Below are positions 35,250 through 45,884 of a stretch of DNA of 51,090 nucleotides, piece by piece. A model generated the notes under the pieces. The model did no database searches. It was not told the origin of the DNA and saw only the letters and a list, made by a program, of their open reading frames with translations. Position numbers and translations under genes: made by a program. Position 1 is the stretch's first letter. Every line of letters starts with the position of its first letter. The DNA is taken from assembly GCA_026390635.1 (NCBI GenBank), contig JAPLFO010000111.1:1-51090 (forward strand), written 5' to 3'. This DNA comes from Ignavibacteriales bacterium (lineage in GTDB: Bacteria; Bacteroidota; Ignavibacteria; UBA10030; UBA8401).

Positions 35250-35400
35250 TTAGTGCGCGGACATTCGATTGGCAATGCCGACCGGCAGCGGATTGCTCAA
35301 TCCACCAAATATCGCCCATGACGATGGACGGGCCGAAAGACTGCCGGAATGGCGATACTTGCGAGGATCGCATCGGCGAGATGCGAGAGAGGCTTCTCAT
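35250..35400 (-). pseudogene. Remnant of a patatin-like phospholipase (C-terminal fragment)
   Basis: Directly after folA, the minus strand encodes in one frame LADAILASIAIPAVFRPV and GRYLVD, then, after a frame change, GLSNPLPVGIANRMSAH and a stop at 35250. Together they match the region of patatin-type lipases around the catalytic Asp (D-G-G/A), with a few bases lost exactly at that Asp-Gly-Gly. The nucleophile elbow (GxSxG) and oxyanion hole are absent, so only about 45 codons of the 3' end survive. Confidence 0.65.
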
Positions 35401-35900
35401 GCCCCATCGTTTTCCGCGGAGGCCAGTCGGATGTAATCCTGAAAGCTGAATCCCTTGTGCTTCTCCTCACCCACAAACCGGTACATCGTGCCGATCAGAT
35501 GCTCATATTCGGGGAAGTACGTGTCGCCGGGCGCTTCCTGCTCGATCATTGTCAGATGCATAGCGTCCGCACGTTCGATCAACTGCGCATAGATCGTGCC
35601 GCCCCCGACAACGAAGACTTTTTCCCGATCTTGCAGTTCCAGCAACGCCTCTTCCAACGTGGGATAGATGATGACGTCGGCGCCGGTTGGAATTGCAATT
35701 TTTGATTTTGTAATGACGACATTCGTCCGTCCGGGAAGAGGCTTTCCAAGAGATTCGTACGTCTTCCTTCCCATGAGCACCGTCTGTCCGATGGTCAATC
35801 GCTTGAATCGCTTGAGATCTTCAGAATAGTGCCACGGGATCGTGCCATCGTTACCGATAACTCTGCCGGGGGTCAACGCTGCGATAATAATGAGTTTCAT
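35397..35900 (-). CDS. folA: Dihydrofolate reductase
   Basis: Enzyme of 167 residues reducing dihydrofolate to tetrahydrofolate with NADPH. Motifs: IIAALTPGRVIGNDGTIPWH with the conserved Trp, the folate-site DLKRFKRLTIGQTVLMGRKTYESLG, and VFVVGGGTIYAQLI. It follows thyA by five bases; the pair regenerates the folate consumed by ThyA. It ends the guaB-to-folA unit, just before the patatin relic. Note that the acidic active-site residue is Glu/Asp at EDLKRF as expected. Confidence 0.95.
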   Translation of the reverse strand: MKLIIIAALTPGRVIGNDGTIPWHYSEDLKRFKRLTIGQTVLMGRKTYESLGKPLPGRTNVVITKSKIAIPTGADVIIYPTLEEALLELQDREKVFVVGGGTIYAQLIERADAMHLTMIEQEAPGDTYFPEYEHLIGTMYRFVGEEKHKGFSFQDYIRLASAENDGA

Positions 35901-35905
35901 AATGG

Positions 35906-36718
35906 TCAGACTGCGACTTCAAATTTGATGGGATCGTCGTAAACATAGCCGGAGAGTTCGAAGTCTTCGAACCGGAGTTCACCGATCGGTTTTCGCGCTA
36001 TGGTAAGCGTGGGGCGCGGCTTCGGAGTGCGCGTCAACTGCAATTTCAATCCGTCAATATGATTGATGTAGATATGAGCATCGATGATCGTGTGACTGAA
36101 AAAACCGGGAACGAATCCCGTTTCCTGTGCGATAATCTGCGTGAGCATGGAATAGGCGGCGATATTGAATGGGATACCCAGCGCAATATCGCCGGAGCGC
36201 TGGGTCAGATGACAATTCAAATACTCGCCGGAAACATTAAATGCATATGTGTAGTGACAGGGCGGCAGTTTGCTGAACAATGCGTTCCCCGGCTCCCACG
36301 CGCTAATCACCATCCGCCGCGACTCGGGTGCGGTTTTTAACAAACGGATGACTTCGCCAACTTGATCAATTTCTTTCACCTCGTACTGGCCGGTTGCAGG
36401 GTTGATCTGCGCACTCGGAAATCTCCGCCAGTAGCGGCCGTACGCCGTTTCCAGATTTCCGTCGGCGTCCGCCCAGGCGTCCCATATTTTTGTGTGCTGC
36501 CGGAGGTTCCGGATGTGATCTTCACCCGAAAGATACCAGAGCACTTCATGCAGCATTGATTTGAAATTCACTTTCTTCGTTGTGACCAGTGGATATCCCT
36601 GTCGGAGATCAACAGTATAGTGTTCTGCAAAACAGGAAATAGTATCGACGCCGGTCCGGTTCTTTTTCCGGATTCCATTCGTCAGCACGCGATCCACAAG
36701 GTCCAGATACTCTCGCAT
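35906..36718 (-). CDS. thyA: Thymidylate synthase
   Basis: Enzyme of 270 residues converting dUMP to dTMP with methylene-THF. Catalytic Cys154 is in KLPPCHYTYAF, the phosphate-binding Arg motif in ESRRMVISAWEP, and the C-terminal LTQRSGDIALGIPFNIAAYS and HIYINHIDGLKLQL motifs are intact. I chose the ATG at 36718 because GGGAG lies 6 bases upstream; the ATG at 36730 overlaps that site. It is followed by folA, a common pair. Confidence 0.96.
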   Translation of the reverse strand: MREYLDLVDRVLTNGIRKKNRTGVDTISCFAEHYTVDLRQGYPLVTTKKVNFKSMLHEVLWYLSGEDHIRNLRQHTKIWDAWADADGNLETAYGRYWRRFPSAQINPATGQYEVKEIDQVGEVIRLLKTAPESRRMVISAWEPGNALFSKLPPCHYTYAFNVSGEYLNCHLTQRSGDIALGIPFNIAAYSMLTQIIAQETGFVPGFFSHTIIDAHIYINHIDGLKLQLTRTPKPRPTLTIARKPIGELRFEDFELSGYVYDDPIKFEVAV

Positions 36719-36756
36719 ATCAACTCCCATTATCCCTTCTGTTCAGAATTATCTTT

Positions 36757-37473
36757 TCAGCGAACAGCGCCATCCCGACCGAGCACATCGGACGGCATCG
36801 CCGCCGGGTCATCCAGCAGCAGCAAACCGAAACGCCGTCCGAGCGCATTTGCCAATCGATCCCGAATATCATCCCTGCCGCCTACGACAAAACTTTCTTC
36901 ACTGACTTCGATCCCATTGCCCAGACACTCTGCCAACACATCCGATCTGCCGACAAAGGCCAGATATGCCGATCCAAAAAAATGCTGCAACTTGTCCCTG
37001 TCATTCGCGCTACGCGCCGCGGAGTCTCGCAAAACGGATGACGGCAGATTGTTGTATCGCAGCCGAAACTCTCCGATTGATTCCAGAGTCAGCGGAAGAT
37101 TCAGCACACCCAACACCGGAATTCTCAGTCCAAGTTTGAAGTGCTCAATTACTCCTCCGGCGGCAGCCAGCAAAGCCGCCGCGGCCCTGCCCTCTGTTAA
37201 AAACAAAGCCTCGCGATAGATTCCGTCGATCGCCGCTGCATCCCCATACTCCCGGCGAAGATGGAGAAAGACTGAGTCACGTACATACTCCTGAACGAGT
37301 GCAGACGTTCGAACCGGCTTCGGTGAAAGATATTTCAGAAGATCGAATGATGTCTCTGGTTCAAAAATCCATTTGTCCAGGACGTCACTCCGATCCTGTC
37401 CAAATACCGTCGCAGAGAAAAGAATAAGAGCCGTCGCAATGAATTTTGTGCGACCGGGAAGGGGGCTATTCAT
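36757..37473 (-). CDS. Secreted protein with a YfiM-like DKxxHF motif
   Basis: Exported protein of 238 residues of unknown function. An N-terminal signal sequence (about 8-26, FIATALILFSATVFG) is followed by a helical mature part. A segment DRDKLQHFFGSAYLAF (158-173), then a downstream GGRDDIRDRLANALGRRFG (198-216), resembles the arrangement in YfiM/DUF2279-type proteins, where a DKxxHF is followed by a late Asp-rich DxxAN motif. The resemblance is by eye only. The ATG at 37473 overlaps the meaB stop by 8 bases; longer frames lie inside meaB. thyA follows 38 bases later. Confidence 0.7.
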   Translation of the reverse strand: MNSPLPGRTKFIATALILFSATVFGQDRSDVLDKWIFEPETSFDLLKYLSPKPVRTSALVQEYVRDSVFLHLRREYGDAAAIDGIYREALFLTEGRAAAALLAAAGGVIEHFKLGLRIPVLGVLNLPLTLESIGEFRLRYNNLPSSVLRDSAARSANDRDKLQHFFGSAYLAFVGRSDVLAECLGNGIEVSEESFVVGGRDDIRDRLANALGRRFGLLLLDDPAAMPSDVLGRDGAVR

Positions 37474-38407
37474 CCCCGGCAACGAGCGCTTGCGCAACAT
37501 CATACGGCGTGACCTCAAAACGAAGGGCACCGGCGACACCGTCGCGCAGGAGCGCACGTCGCGCGTCATTCCAGAATTCCTTCTTTAACCGATCCTGCAC
37601 GAGTTCTATGATGCGGTCACTCATATGCTTTCCGCGGCGGGCTTCAAACAGCGCATGATCCTTCAGATGTGCCCGGTGCCGATCAACGGCATCGATAATT
37701 TCGGCGACACCCCGTCCGTCGCTTGCGACCGATTGAAGAACAGGCGGCATCCATGTTTTTTCGTCGTGGGGCCGAAATCCAAGAATGAGCTTGATCGACA
37801 TGACCGCCTGGTCCGCACCGGGCCGGTCCGCCTTGTTCAGCACAAAGAAATCGGCAATTTCCATCAATCCTGCCTTCATCGCCTGGATGCCGTCACCCGA
37901 CTCGGGAACGAGTACCACGATCGTCGTATCCGCGGCTCCGGCAACGTCAAGTTCGGATTGGCCGACACCGACTGTCTCCAGCAGAATAATATCCGCACCG
38001 CTTGCGTCCAGAACATCGGCTGCTTCGCGCGTTTTCTTGCTCAGGCCGCCAAGACTTCCGCGCGAGGCCATGCTGCGTACAAAAACGCCTTCATCGAGCT
38101 CCACATCCATCATCCGGACACGGTCTCCCAGCAGCGCGCCTCCAGTGAAGGGACTAGTCGGATCGACGGCAATGATGCCGACGCGAAGATTCTTTTTCCT
38201 ATACTCCAGCGCCAGCCGGTTCGTCAGCGTACTCTTGCCCGCTCCCGGAGGACCGGTAATACCGATGCGATATGCTTTTCCCGTGCGCGGAAAGATCGCA
38301 GCCAGCAGAGCAGCACCTTCCGGGGCATCATTCTCGATCAGCGAAATGGCGCGGGCCACCGAGCGTCGGTCGCCCTGCAATATTTTTTCAAGATCCGGTG
38401 TGGTCAC
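37466..38407 (-). CDS. meaB: MeaB-type GTPase (cobalamin-mutase chaperone)
   Basis: G3E-family GTPase of 313 residues (ArgK/MeaB) that protects and loads B12-dependent acyl-CoA mutases. Walker A GITGPPGAGKST, switch II-type ETVGVGQSELDVAGAADTTIVV, and the G4 motif FVLNKADRPGAD are present. No mutase gene is in the window, so its partner must be encoded elsewhere. It overlaps the epimerase gene by 4 bases and the DUF gene by 8. Confidence 0.93.
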   Translation of the reverse strand: MTTPDLEKILQGDRRSVARAISLIENDAPEGAALLAAIFPRTGKAYRIGITGPPGAGKSTLTNRLALEYRKKNLRVGIIAVDPTSPFTGGALLGDRVRMMDVELDEGVFVRSMASRGSLGGLSKKTREAADVLDASGADIILLETVGVGQSELDVAGAADTTIVVLVPESGDGIQAMKAGLMEIADFFVLNKADRPGADQAVMSIKLILGFRPHDEKTWMPPVLQSVASDGRGVAEIIDAVDRHRAHLKDHALFEARRGKHMSDRIIELVQDRLKKEFWNDARRALLRDGVAGALRFEVTPYDVAQALVAGDE

Positions 38408-39333
38408 TGATGCTGATGTTTCGACTTGAAATAGTCAACGGTGAGGCGCAGTCCTTCTTCCACCGTGACTGTCGGCTCCCATCCGAGATTTTTTTTCGCC
38501 TTTGCATGATCGATAACGCTGCGCATCTGTTCGCCGGCTTTTGCCGGTACATGCTTTTCTTCGCAGGTTGACCCGGTCCACGTTTTAATGTGATGGAAAA
38601 GTTCATTGACATCGGTTTCAATGCCGGTGCCGATGTTGAAAATACCGGACTCCGGATAACGCAACGCAAGAAGGTTGGCGCGCACAACATCGCCGACAAA
38701 CACATAATCCCTTGTTTGTTTTCCATCGCCATTGATAACCGGCTGTTCGCCCTTCAACATTTTGCTCGCAAAGATGGCAACAACGCCTGCTTCACCGTGT
38801 GGATTCTGGCGCGGTCCGTAAATATTGGCATAGCGGAGGATAACATGTTCGATGCCGTAGGTCGCCTGGTAGTAGAAGAGGTATTTTTCCGTCGCCAGCT
38901 TTGTAATGCCGTACGGAGACAACGGGCGCAGAGGGTGTTGCTCATCCGCGGGGAAATAGTCCTGTTCACCGTAGATGGCGCCGCCGGTGGACGAAAACTG
39001 CACCTTCTTGATTTTATGTTTGATGCCGAGTTCCATCAGGTTCAACATACCGAGAATATTGACCGAGGCATCAAATTTCGGATCGGCCACAGACTTCCGT
39101 ACGTCCATCTGCGCTGCATGATGGCAGACGACATCGATCTTTTCCTTCTCGAAAATCAATTCCATCGCCGGGTCTTGGATATCATAGTGATAAAAATGCG
39201 CCTTGGAATTCACGTTTTCACGTTTGCCGCTGGAGAGATCATCGACAATGGACACCGTATGTCCTTCTGCGATAAAAGCATCCGCGACATTCGATCCGAT
39301 GAATCCGGCACCGCCGGTGACAAGAATGTTCAT
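38404..39333 (-). CDS. NAD-dependent nucleotide-sugar epimerase/dehydratase (GalE-like)
   Basis: Short-chain dehydrogenase-type enzyme of 309 residues acting on nucleotide sugars. NAD-binding GGAGFIGS (7-14), catalytic YGITK with Tyr141 and Lys145, and STGGAIYGE. Substrate (UDP-glucose, UDP-GlcNAc or another) cannot be told. With the neighbouring glycosyltransferase it may serve envelope polysaccharide synthesis. It overlaps purD and meaB by 4 bases each. Confidence 0.9.
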   Translation of the reverse strand: MNILVTGGAGFIGSNVADAFIAEGHTVSIVDDLSSGKRENVNSKAHFYHYDIQDPAMELIFEKEKIDVVCHHAAQMDVRKSVADPKFDASVNILGMLNLMELGIKHKIKKVQFSSTGGAIYGEQDYFPADEQHPLRPLSPYGITKLATEKYLFYYQATYGIEHVILRYANIYGPRQNPHGEAGVVAIFASKMLKGEQPVINGDGKQTRDYVFVGDVVRANLLALRYPESGIFNIGTGIETDVNELFHHIKTWTGSTCEEKHVPAKAGEQMRSVIDHAKAKKNLGWEPTVTVEEGLRLTVDYFKSKHQHQ

Positions 39334-40640
39334 ACACTGCCCTTCAGTTGAGATAAAAGATACCGTACTCCCTTGCTGCCGATGTCGCTTCGGTAGTAGG
39401 CACCGTCAAACGCTATGCGGTGAACTGCGGAGTATGCAGTCCGGATTGTTTTTTCCAATTCATTGCTGTAACCCACTGCCGTCACACCGAGTACCCGTCC
39501 GCCAGCCGTAAGAATTTGTCCATCTACTTGTTTTGTTGCAGCGTGAAATGCCACGACACCATCCTCGGCAGAAAGCGCATCGAGACCTGAAATCGGCTTC
39601 CCGGTTTCATAGGCATCGGGATAACCGCGCGATGCCATTACCACACAAACCGCTGTGGCCGGATGTTCAGGACACTGAACCGTGTGCAGCGTCCGGCTGG
39701 CACACGCCATCAAAATTTCGCAGAGATCTCCATCGATCAACGGGAGAACAACCTGCGCCTCTGGATCTCCAAACCGGCAATTGAATTCGACAACTTTCGG
39801 CCCGTCCTGTGTCAACATCAGCCCGACGTAGAGACAGCCGCGGTAAGGCTTTCCTTCCTGCCGCATTCCCTTGAGCACGGGAACAATTATTTTTTGCTCT
39901 ACCGCGCTCAGGATATCGGGCGTCACAATTGGGGCGGGGGCGTACGCCCCCATCCCGCCGGTGTTTTTGCCGCAATCGCCGTCCAAGATGTTCTTATGAT
40001 CTTGCGCAGGAGCAAGAATCCGGTACTGTTCGCCATCCGTCAGCACAAACACCGATGCCTCTTCGCCTCTCATAAATTCTTCAATGACAACCGTCTTTCC
40101 GGCATTCCCAAGAGCGCTCTTTTCGAAAAAATCATGAAGCGTCGTGTGTGCATCGCCGATCGTCTGGCACACGACGGCACCCTTGCCTGCAGCGAGCCCG
40201 TCTGCCTTGACAACGATGGGTGCTGTGCATGATTCAAGATGCCGCTTTGCTTCTGAATGCTGCTCGTGTGAAAACACGGCAAAGCGCGCCGTTGGAACGC
40301 GGTGCTTTTCCATAAAACGCTTTGCGACAACTTTGCTTCCTTCCAGCTCCGCAGCAGCCCGCGACGGTCCAAAAATGCGGAGGCCCTGTTTTTCAAAAAG
40401 ATCGACGATGCCATTTACCAGCGGATCTTCCGGACCGACAACTGTCAGATCGATCTTTTTCTTTTTTGCGAATTGAAGCAAGCCGTCGATATCGCTCCCC
40501 TTGATCGGGACACATTCAGCGAGCGTGGCAATGCCGGCATTTCCGGGAGCGCAATAAATCGTTCCCGCTTGCGGGCTTTGCTTCAGCTTCCACACAAGGG
40601 CATGCTCACGTCCACCAGATCCAATGACAAGAATATTCAT
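39330..40640 (-). CDS. purD: Phosphoribosylamine-glycine ligase
   Basis: ATP-grasp enzyme of 436 residues for the second step of purine synthesis (PRA + glycine to GAR). N-terminal ILVIGSGGREHALVWKL, ATP-grasp ADGLAAGKGAVV and VIEEFMRGEEASVFVLTDG, plus EFNCRFGDPEAQVVLPL. The ATG at 40640 lies four bases after the glycosyltransferase stop; a TTG at 40664 would overlap it and is unlikely. It is the third pur gene of the window and part of the guaB-to-folA unit. Confidence 0.95.
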   Translation of the reverse strand: MNILVIGSGGREHALVWKLKQSPQAGTIYCAPGNAGIATLAECVPIKGSDIDGLLQFAKKKKIDLTVVGPEDPLVNGIVDLFEKQGLRIFGPSRAAAELEGSKVVAKRFMEKHRVPTARFAVFSHEQHSEAKRHLESCTAPIVVKADGLAAGKGAVVCQTIGDAHTTLHDFFEKSALGNAGKTVVIEEFMRGEEASVFVLTDGEQYRILAPAQDHKNILDGDCGKNTGGMGAYAPAPIVTPDILSAVEQKIIVPVLKGMRQEGKPYRGCLYVGLMLTQDGPKVVEFNCRFGDPEAQVVLPLIDGDLCEILMACASRTLHTVQCPEHPATAVCVVMASRGYPDAYETGKPISGLDALSAEDGVVAFHAATKQVDGQILTAGGRVLGVTAVGYSNELEKTIRTAYSAVHRIAFDGAYYRSDIGSKGVRYLLSQLKGSV

Positions 40641-40644
40641 GGTA

Positions 40645-41907
40645 TTAATCGATGAGATGTGCAAACATCTTGGCGAGTTCGCCGGTCAGTATTTTTCTAT
40701 TGTATTTGTCCACGATATCGGGGCGCGGTCCCCGTAATTCATGGTGCTCAAATTGTTCAAACAACAAAACGATCGCAGAGGCAATCGCCGGGACGTCGGT
40801 GGGATCTACGCAAAGGCCGCCTGCTTCCTCCACCGTGGAGCGCATGAATCCCTTCGGCAAGCATCCGAGAATTTTTTTCTGGGCGCCGATGTATTCATAG
40901 ATTTTTCCGGGGGAGCTCCGGTCATCCTGCATCATCAACCAGAGTACGTCCGAAGCCATCACATACTTCAGACATTCCTGATGCTCCAGATAGCCGAGGA
41001 TGTTGACCTCGTTCTGCAAGGCGAGACGATTAATGATATTTTTGTGCTCGTTGCGAAAGACGCCGACAAAGCAGGCTTCTATTCTGCCGCGCATTCGCGG
41101 ATTCTTTTTCAACACCAATTGCAGTGCTTCCAGAAAATAGACCGGCGTTCTATTTTCATAGAACACCCCTGAATACGTAATGCGCATCTTGTCGGTACGT
41201 GGAAGCACCGCCGTATCCGGCGCATTCATATCTTCGGGATCGTATCCCTGCGAAATGATCGACACGTCATTATACGTCAGATAGGGATATCTGCGGACAA
41301 GCAGTTCTTTGGTTACCCGGCTTGCAACCACAATTGCATCGGAAGCTTTCAGAACTGTTTTTTCCAGCTTACTGTTCAGATAGCGATGCAGCGGCGTTGG
41401 ATAGAATTTAAACGGGTAGTCGACCCAGGGATCGCGGTAGTCGAGCACCAGCGGCAGACCGAAAATTTCCTTGAGTTTTTTGCCGATCAGAAAAGCGGTC
41501 TGCGGCGGCGCGGTGGCGAAGATGACATCGAATTTCTCTTTGCGCAGCAATTCGGCGGCAGCACGCACTGCCGGCCGCTTCCATCCGATCTTGTTGTCGG
41601 GGATGAAAAACGTGTCGCTGATCCGGCTCAGAAATTTGCGAACCCGCTCGGACGGCATTTTCACCACCTGCTGTTTCTCAAACAATCGGAGGGGATCTAC
41701 TGAGGATGTCCGCAGCACCTTGATCTCCGTGCGCTCGATTTCTTTGAGCAACGATATATCCATAGCAAAATAGCCGGTGGTGGTTACTGTCATGATTGTC
41801 GGAGACCAGCCGTACAGCGGAAGGTATTTGGCGAACTTGAGTGTCCGCTGAACACCGCTGAATCCCAACGGAGGAAAATAGTATGCAACTATGAGAACTT
41901 TTCGCAT
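40645..41907 (-). CDS. Glycosyltransferase, GT4-like
   Basis: Cytoplasmic glycosyltransferase of 420 residues with two Rossmann-like halves. The acceptor half begins VLIVAYYFPPLGFSGVQRTLKFAKYL, as in GT4 enzymes of Bacteroidota; the donor half has MRITYSGVFYENRTPVYFLEAL and the sugar-nucleotide region SDVLWLMMQDDRSSPGKIYEYIGA. Donor and acceptor are unknown. Neighbour of the epimerase, so probably envelope polysaccharide. Confidence 0.85.
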   Translation of the reverse strand: MRKVLIVAYYFPPLGFSGVQRTLKFAKYLPLYGWSPTIMTVTTTGYFAMDISLLKEIERTEIKVLRTSSVDPLRLFEKQQVVKMPSERVRKFLSRISDTFFIPDNKIGWKRPAVRAAAELLRKEKFDVIFATAPPQTAFLIGKKLKEIFGLPLVLDYRDPWVDYPFKFYPTPLHRYLNSKLEKTVLKASDAIVVASRVTKELLVRRYPYLTYNDVSIISQGYDPEDMNAPDTAVLPRTDKMRITYSGVFYENRTPVYFLEALQLVLKKNPRMRGRIEACFVGVFRNEHKNIINRLALQNEVNILGYLEHQECLKYVMASDVLWLMMQDDRSSPGKIYEYIGAQKKILGCLPKGFMRSTVEEAGGLCVDPTDVPAIASAIVLLFEQFEHHELRGPRPDIVDKYNRKILTGELAKMFAHLID

Positions 41908-41910
41908 GGC

Positions 41911-42963
41911 CTACAAAATTAGAAGTTGCTTTGGTGATGACGTCAGAAGTGTACAGCCGTTTCGATTGATAACCACATCATCTTCAATCCGAATGCCGAA
42001 TTTTCCGGGAAGATAGACGCCCGGTTCGATCGTGACGACATTTCCTTCCTGCAGTGTATGAGTGCTGATCGCCGATACCTTCGGATAGGCATGCACTTCA
42101 AGGCCCAACCCATGGCCCAAGCCATGGCCGAAATATTTTCCGTATCCCTGTTTTTGGAGGTAGCCGCGCGCAACCCGGTCCAGTGATCGTGCGGCCATAC
42201 CGCTGCGGGCAGCGTCAATCGCGCGTCGCTGCGCATCCAGAACGAGTCTGTAAACACGCCGCATCTCGCGTGATGCACTACCGACGGCAATTGTTCGCGT
42301 GAGGTCGCTGTTGTAGCCACGATAGAGGCAGCCGAAATCAAGGGTGACAAATTCTCCCGCCGCGATTTTCTTGGTGGAGGCGCGCCCGTGCGGCAGCGAA
42401 CCCCGTACCCCGCTTGCGACGATTGATTCAAATGCGTCGCCTTCGGCGCCTCTTTGCCGGTGAAGAAAGGAAATCTCTCCCGCGATTTCGCATTCGGCAA
42501 TACCCGGCTTGATGACCCCGAGCAATGCGGTGAAGACGCTGTCGGTGATGGCGGCCGCCTGTCTAATGCATTCAATCTCAGCGGGTTCCTTGATTGATGC
42601 AAGCTCTTCAACAAGTCCCGACGTTTCCCTAAACTTGATCCGTCCGAAAGACGAACGAAGCTCACTCAGCAGGCTGACTGGACAGTGTTCCGCTTCGATG
42701 CCTGCTTTCTTCCCGGCTGCGAAAGATTTCTTTCCGGCTGCCGCCGCGACCAGACTTCCCCTTTGTATGAACGTCGCGTCGGCAACGACTTCAGTTTCTA
42801 TCTGGGATGCATACCGAAAGTCTGTTCCGAAAACAACCCGTTCGGGTGCAACAATGCAAATCCCATGTGATCCGGAATATCCAGTCAGGTAACGAAGGCT
42901 CGGACCGTACGTTGTCACAAAGGAATCGAGACCAAGTGCCGTCAGGCTGCTTCGAAGCCGCAC
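41911..42963 (-). CDS. Xaa-Pro aminopeptidase-like M24 peptidase
   Basis: M24 'pita-bread' metallopeptidase of 350 residues with an N-terminal creatinase-like domain (about 1-120). All five metal ligands are visible: Asp in TLDFGCLYRGYNSDLTRT (two), His in GHGLGHGLGLEVH, Glu in VVTIEPGVYLPG and Glu in GIRIEDDVV. The start is a GTG at 42963. In-frame codons upstream (DYQARI) look homologous too, but no ATG, GTG or TTG is seen before the guaB stop, so an unusual start codon is possible. The gene follows guaB by about 30 bases. Confidence 0.88.
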   Translation of the reverse strand: MRLRSSLTALGLDSFVTTYGPSLRYLTGYSGSHGICIVAPERVVFGTDFRYASQIETEVVADATFIQRGSLVAAAAGKKSFAAGKKAGIEAEHCPVSLLSELRSSFGRIKFRETSGLVEELASIKEPAEIECIRQAAAITDSVFTALLGVIKPGIAECEIAGEISFLHRQRGAEGDAFESIVASGVRGSLPHGRASTKKIAAGEFVTLDFGCLYRGYNSDLTRTIAVGSASREMRRVYRLVLDAQRRAIDAARSGMAARSLDRVARGYLQKQGYGKYFGHGLGHGLGLEVHAYPKVSAISTHTLQEGNVVTIEPGVYLPGKFGIRIEDDVVINRNGCTLLTSSPKQLLIL

Positions 42964-42994
42964 GATCCTTGCCTGATAATCATAGTGCTGATTG

Positions 42995-44553
<1,559 letters not shown>

Positions 44554-44581
44554 GTACACGGCACCTGTGTGCTTGCCATGA

Positions 44582-45751
44582 TCAATTGAATGCGGGAAAT
44601 CCGGTAATGTCCTCGCCAATGATCAGCGTATGCATTTCGTGTGTTCCTTCATACGTCTTGACCGATTCCAGATTTGCCGCATGCCGCATGACCGGATATT
44701 CATCCAGAATTCCATTGGCACCGAGAATCTCACGTGCAATGCGCGCGATCTCCAAGGCATGATGCACATTGTTGCGCTTCGCCATTGAGATGTGTGTGAA
44801 TTTTGCCTTGTTCTGATCCTTGAGTCGACCGAGCTGGAGGCAGAGAAGTTGTCCTTTGGTGATTTCAGTCACCATGTGTACCAGCTTCTCCTGTGTCATC
44901 TGATACGCCGCGATCGGCTTGTCAAATTGAACGCGGGAGATGGCGTACGTCAGCGCCGCATCATAGCAGGCCATCGCGGCTCCGAGCGCACCCCACGCTA
45001 TTCCGTAGCGCGCCTGACTCAAACACATCAAGGGCGATTTCAAGCCTTTGGAGAGCGGCAGAATATTCGTCGCCGGAATCCAGCAGTCTTCAAAAACGAG
45101 TTCCGATGTAATCGACGCGCGGAGCGAATGCTTTCCATGCATCTCTGGAGCGGAATAACCGTCCGTTCCTCGTTCCACCAAAAATCCGCGGATTTCGCCA
45201 TCCAGTTTTGCCCAGACAACGGCAACATCAGCGATCGTGCCGTTGGTGATCCACATCTTGGCACCATTGAGAAGATATCCGCCGTCTTTTTCTTCGGCTT
45301 TTGTAATCAGCCCGCCCGGATTTGATCCAAAATCCGGTTCTGTCAATCCGAAGCAGCCGATTTTTTCCGCACTCGCCAATCTTGGAAGCCAGAAATCCTT
45401 CTGTTCTTCCGACCCGAACGTAAATAGCGGATACATCACCAGACTGCTTTGCACCGATGCGAAGCTGCGGATGCCGCTGTCCCCCCGCTCCAACTCCTGC
45501 ATCATCAAGCCGTATGCAACATTGTTCAACTCCGCACAGCCATACTTTGCCGGAAGCGTGGCACCGAACAGCCCCAGATCGGCCATCGGTCGCACTAGAT
45601 GAGCTGGAAACCGGCCCTCGCGGTTATGCTTTTCGATAACGGGAATCACTTGATCGTCAACAAAATCACGTACAGTATTGCGTACCATGATTTCATCTTC
45701 ACTCAGAAGAGAGTCCATGTTATAATAGTCAACACCTTGGAATTTTGCCAT
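44582..45751 (-). CDS. Acyl-CoA dehydrogenase, glutaryl-CoA dehydrogenase-like
   Basis: FAD enzyme of 389 residues. It is strikingly close in pattern to glutaryl-CoA dehydrogenases: SVQSSLVMYPLF, CFGLTEPDFGSNPG, ARYGIAWGALGAA, LQLGRLKDQNKA and the catalytic Glu in TYEGTHEMHTL. Glutaryl-CoA is turned to crotonyl-CoA in lysine/tryptophan breakdown. No other gene of that pathway is nearby, so the substrate is likely but unproven. I chose the ATG at 45751 (AAGGA 7 bases upstream). It has its own promoter and a terminator. Confidence 0.9.
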   Translation of the reverse strand: MAKFQGVDYYNMDSLLSEDEIMVRNTVRDFVDDQVIPVIEKHNREGRFPAHLVRPMADLGLFGATLPAKYGCAELNNVAYGLMMQELERGDSGIRSFASVQSSLVMYPLFTFGSEEQKDFWLPRLASAEKIGCFGLTEPDFGSNPGGLITKAEEKDGGYLLNGAKMWITNGTIADVAVVWAKLDGEIRGFLVERGTDGYSAPEMHGKHSLRASITSELVFEDCWIPATNILPLSKGLKSPLMCLSQARYGIAWGALGAAMACYDAALTYAISRVQFDKPIAAYQMTQEKLVHMVTEITKGQLLCLQLGRLKDQNKAKFTHISMAKRNNVHHALEIARIAREILGANGILDEYPVMRHAANLESVKTYEGTHEMHTLIIGEDITGFPAFN

Positions 45752-45783
45752 CAAAAGTCCTTTGACTGCAATAAGTTGTTGAG

Positions 45784-45812
45784 AAATTACCAAAAAAAGG
45801 CGCTAAAGTCAA
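45784..45812 (-). promoter_or_regulatory. Sigma70-type promoter for the glutaryl-CoA-dehydrogenase-like gene
   Basis: Minus-strand TTGACT (45812-45807), 17 bases, TAATTT (45789-45784), about 30 bases before the ATG at 45751. Confidence 0.7.
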
Positions 45813-45827
45813 TTTCGCCGATAGAGC

Positions 45828-45865
45828 AAAAAAAAGGCTGTTTCGCGGCACTTGCGAAACAGCCT
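45828..45865 (-). terminator. Strong rho-independent terminator after the HEAT-like gene
   Basis: Perfect 12-bp stem AGGCTGTTTCGC/GCGAAACAGCCT (45865-45854 with 45846-45835), 7-base loop, then eight U residues (45835-45828, one shared with the stem). It begins 19 bases after the stop of the HEAT-like gene on the minus strand. Confidence 0.92.
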
Positions 45866-45884
45866 AGTGGAAAAGAAGCGAAAC

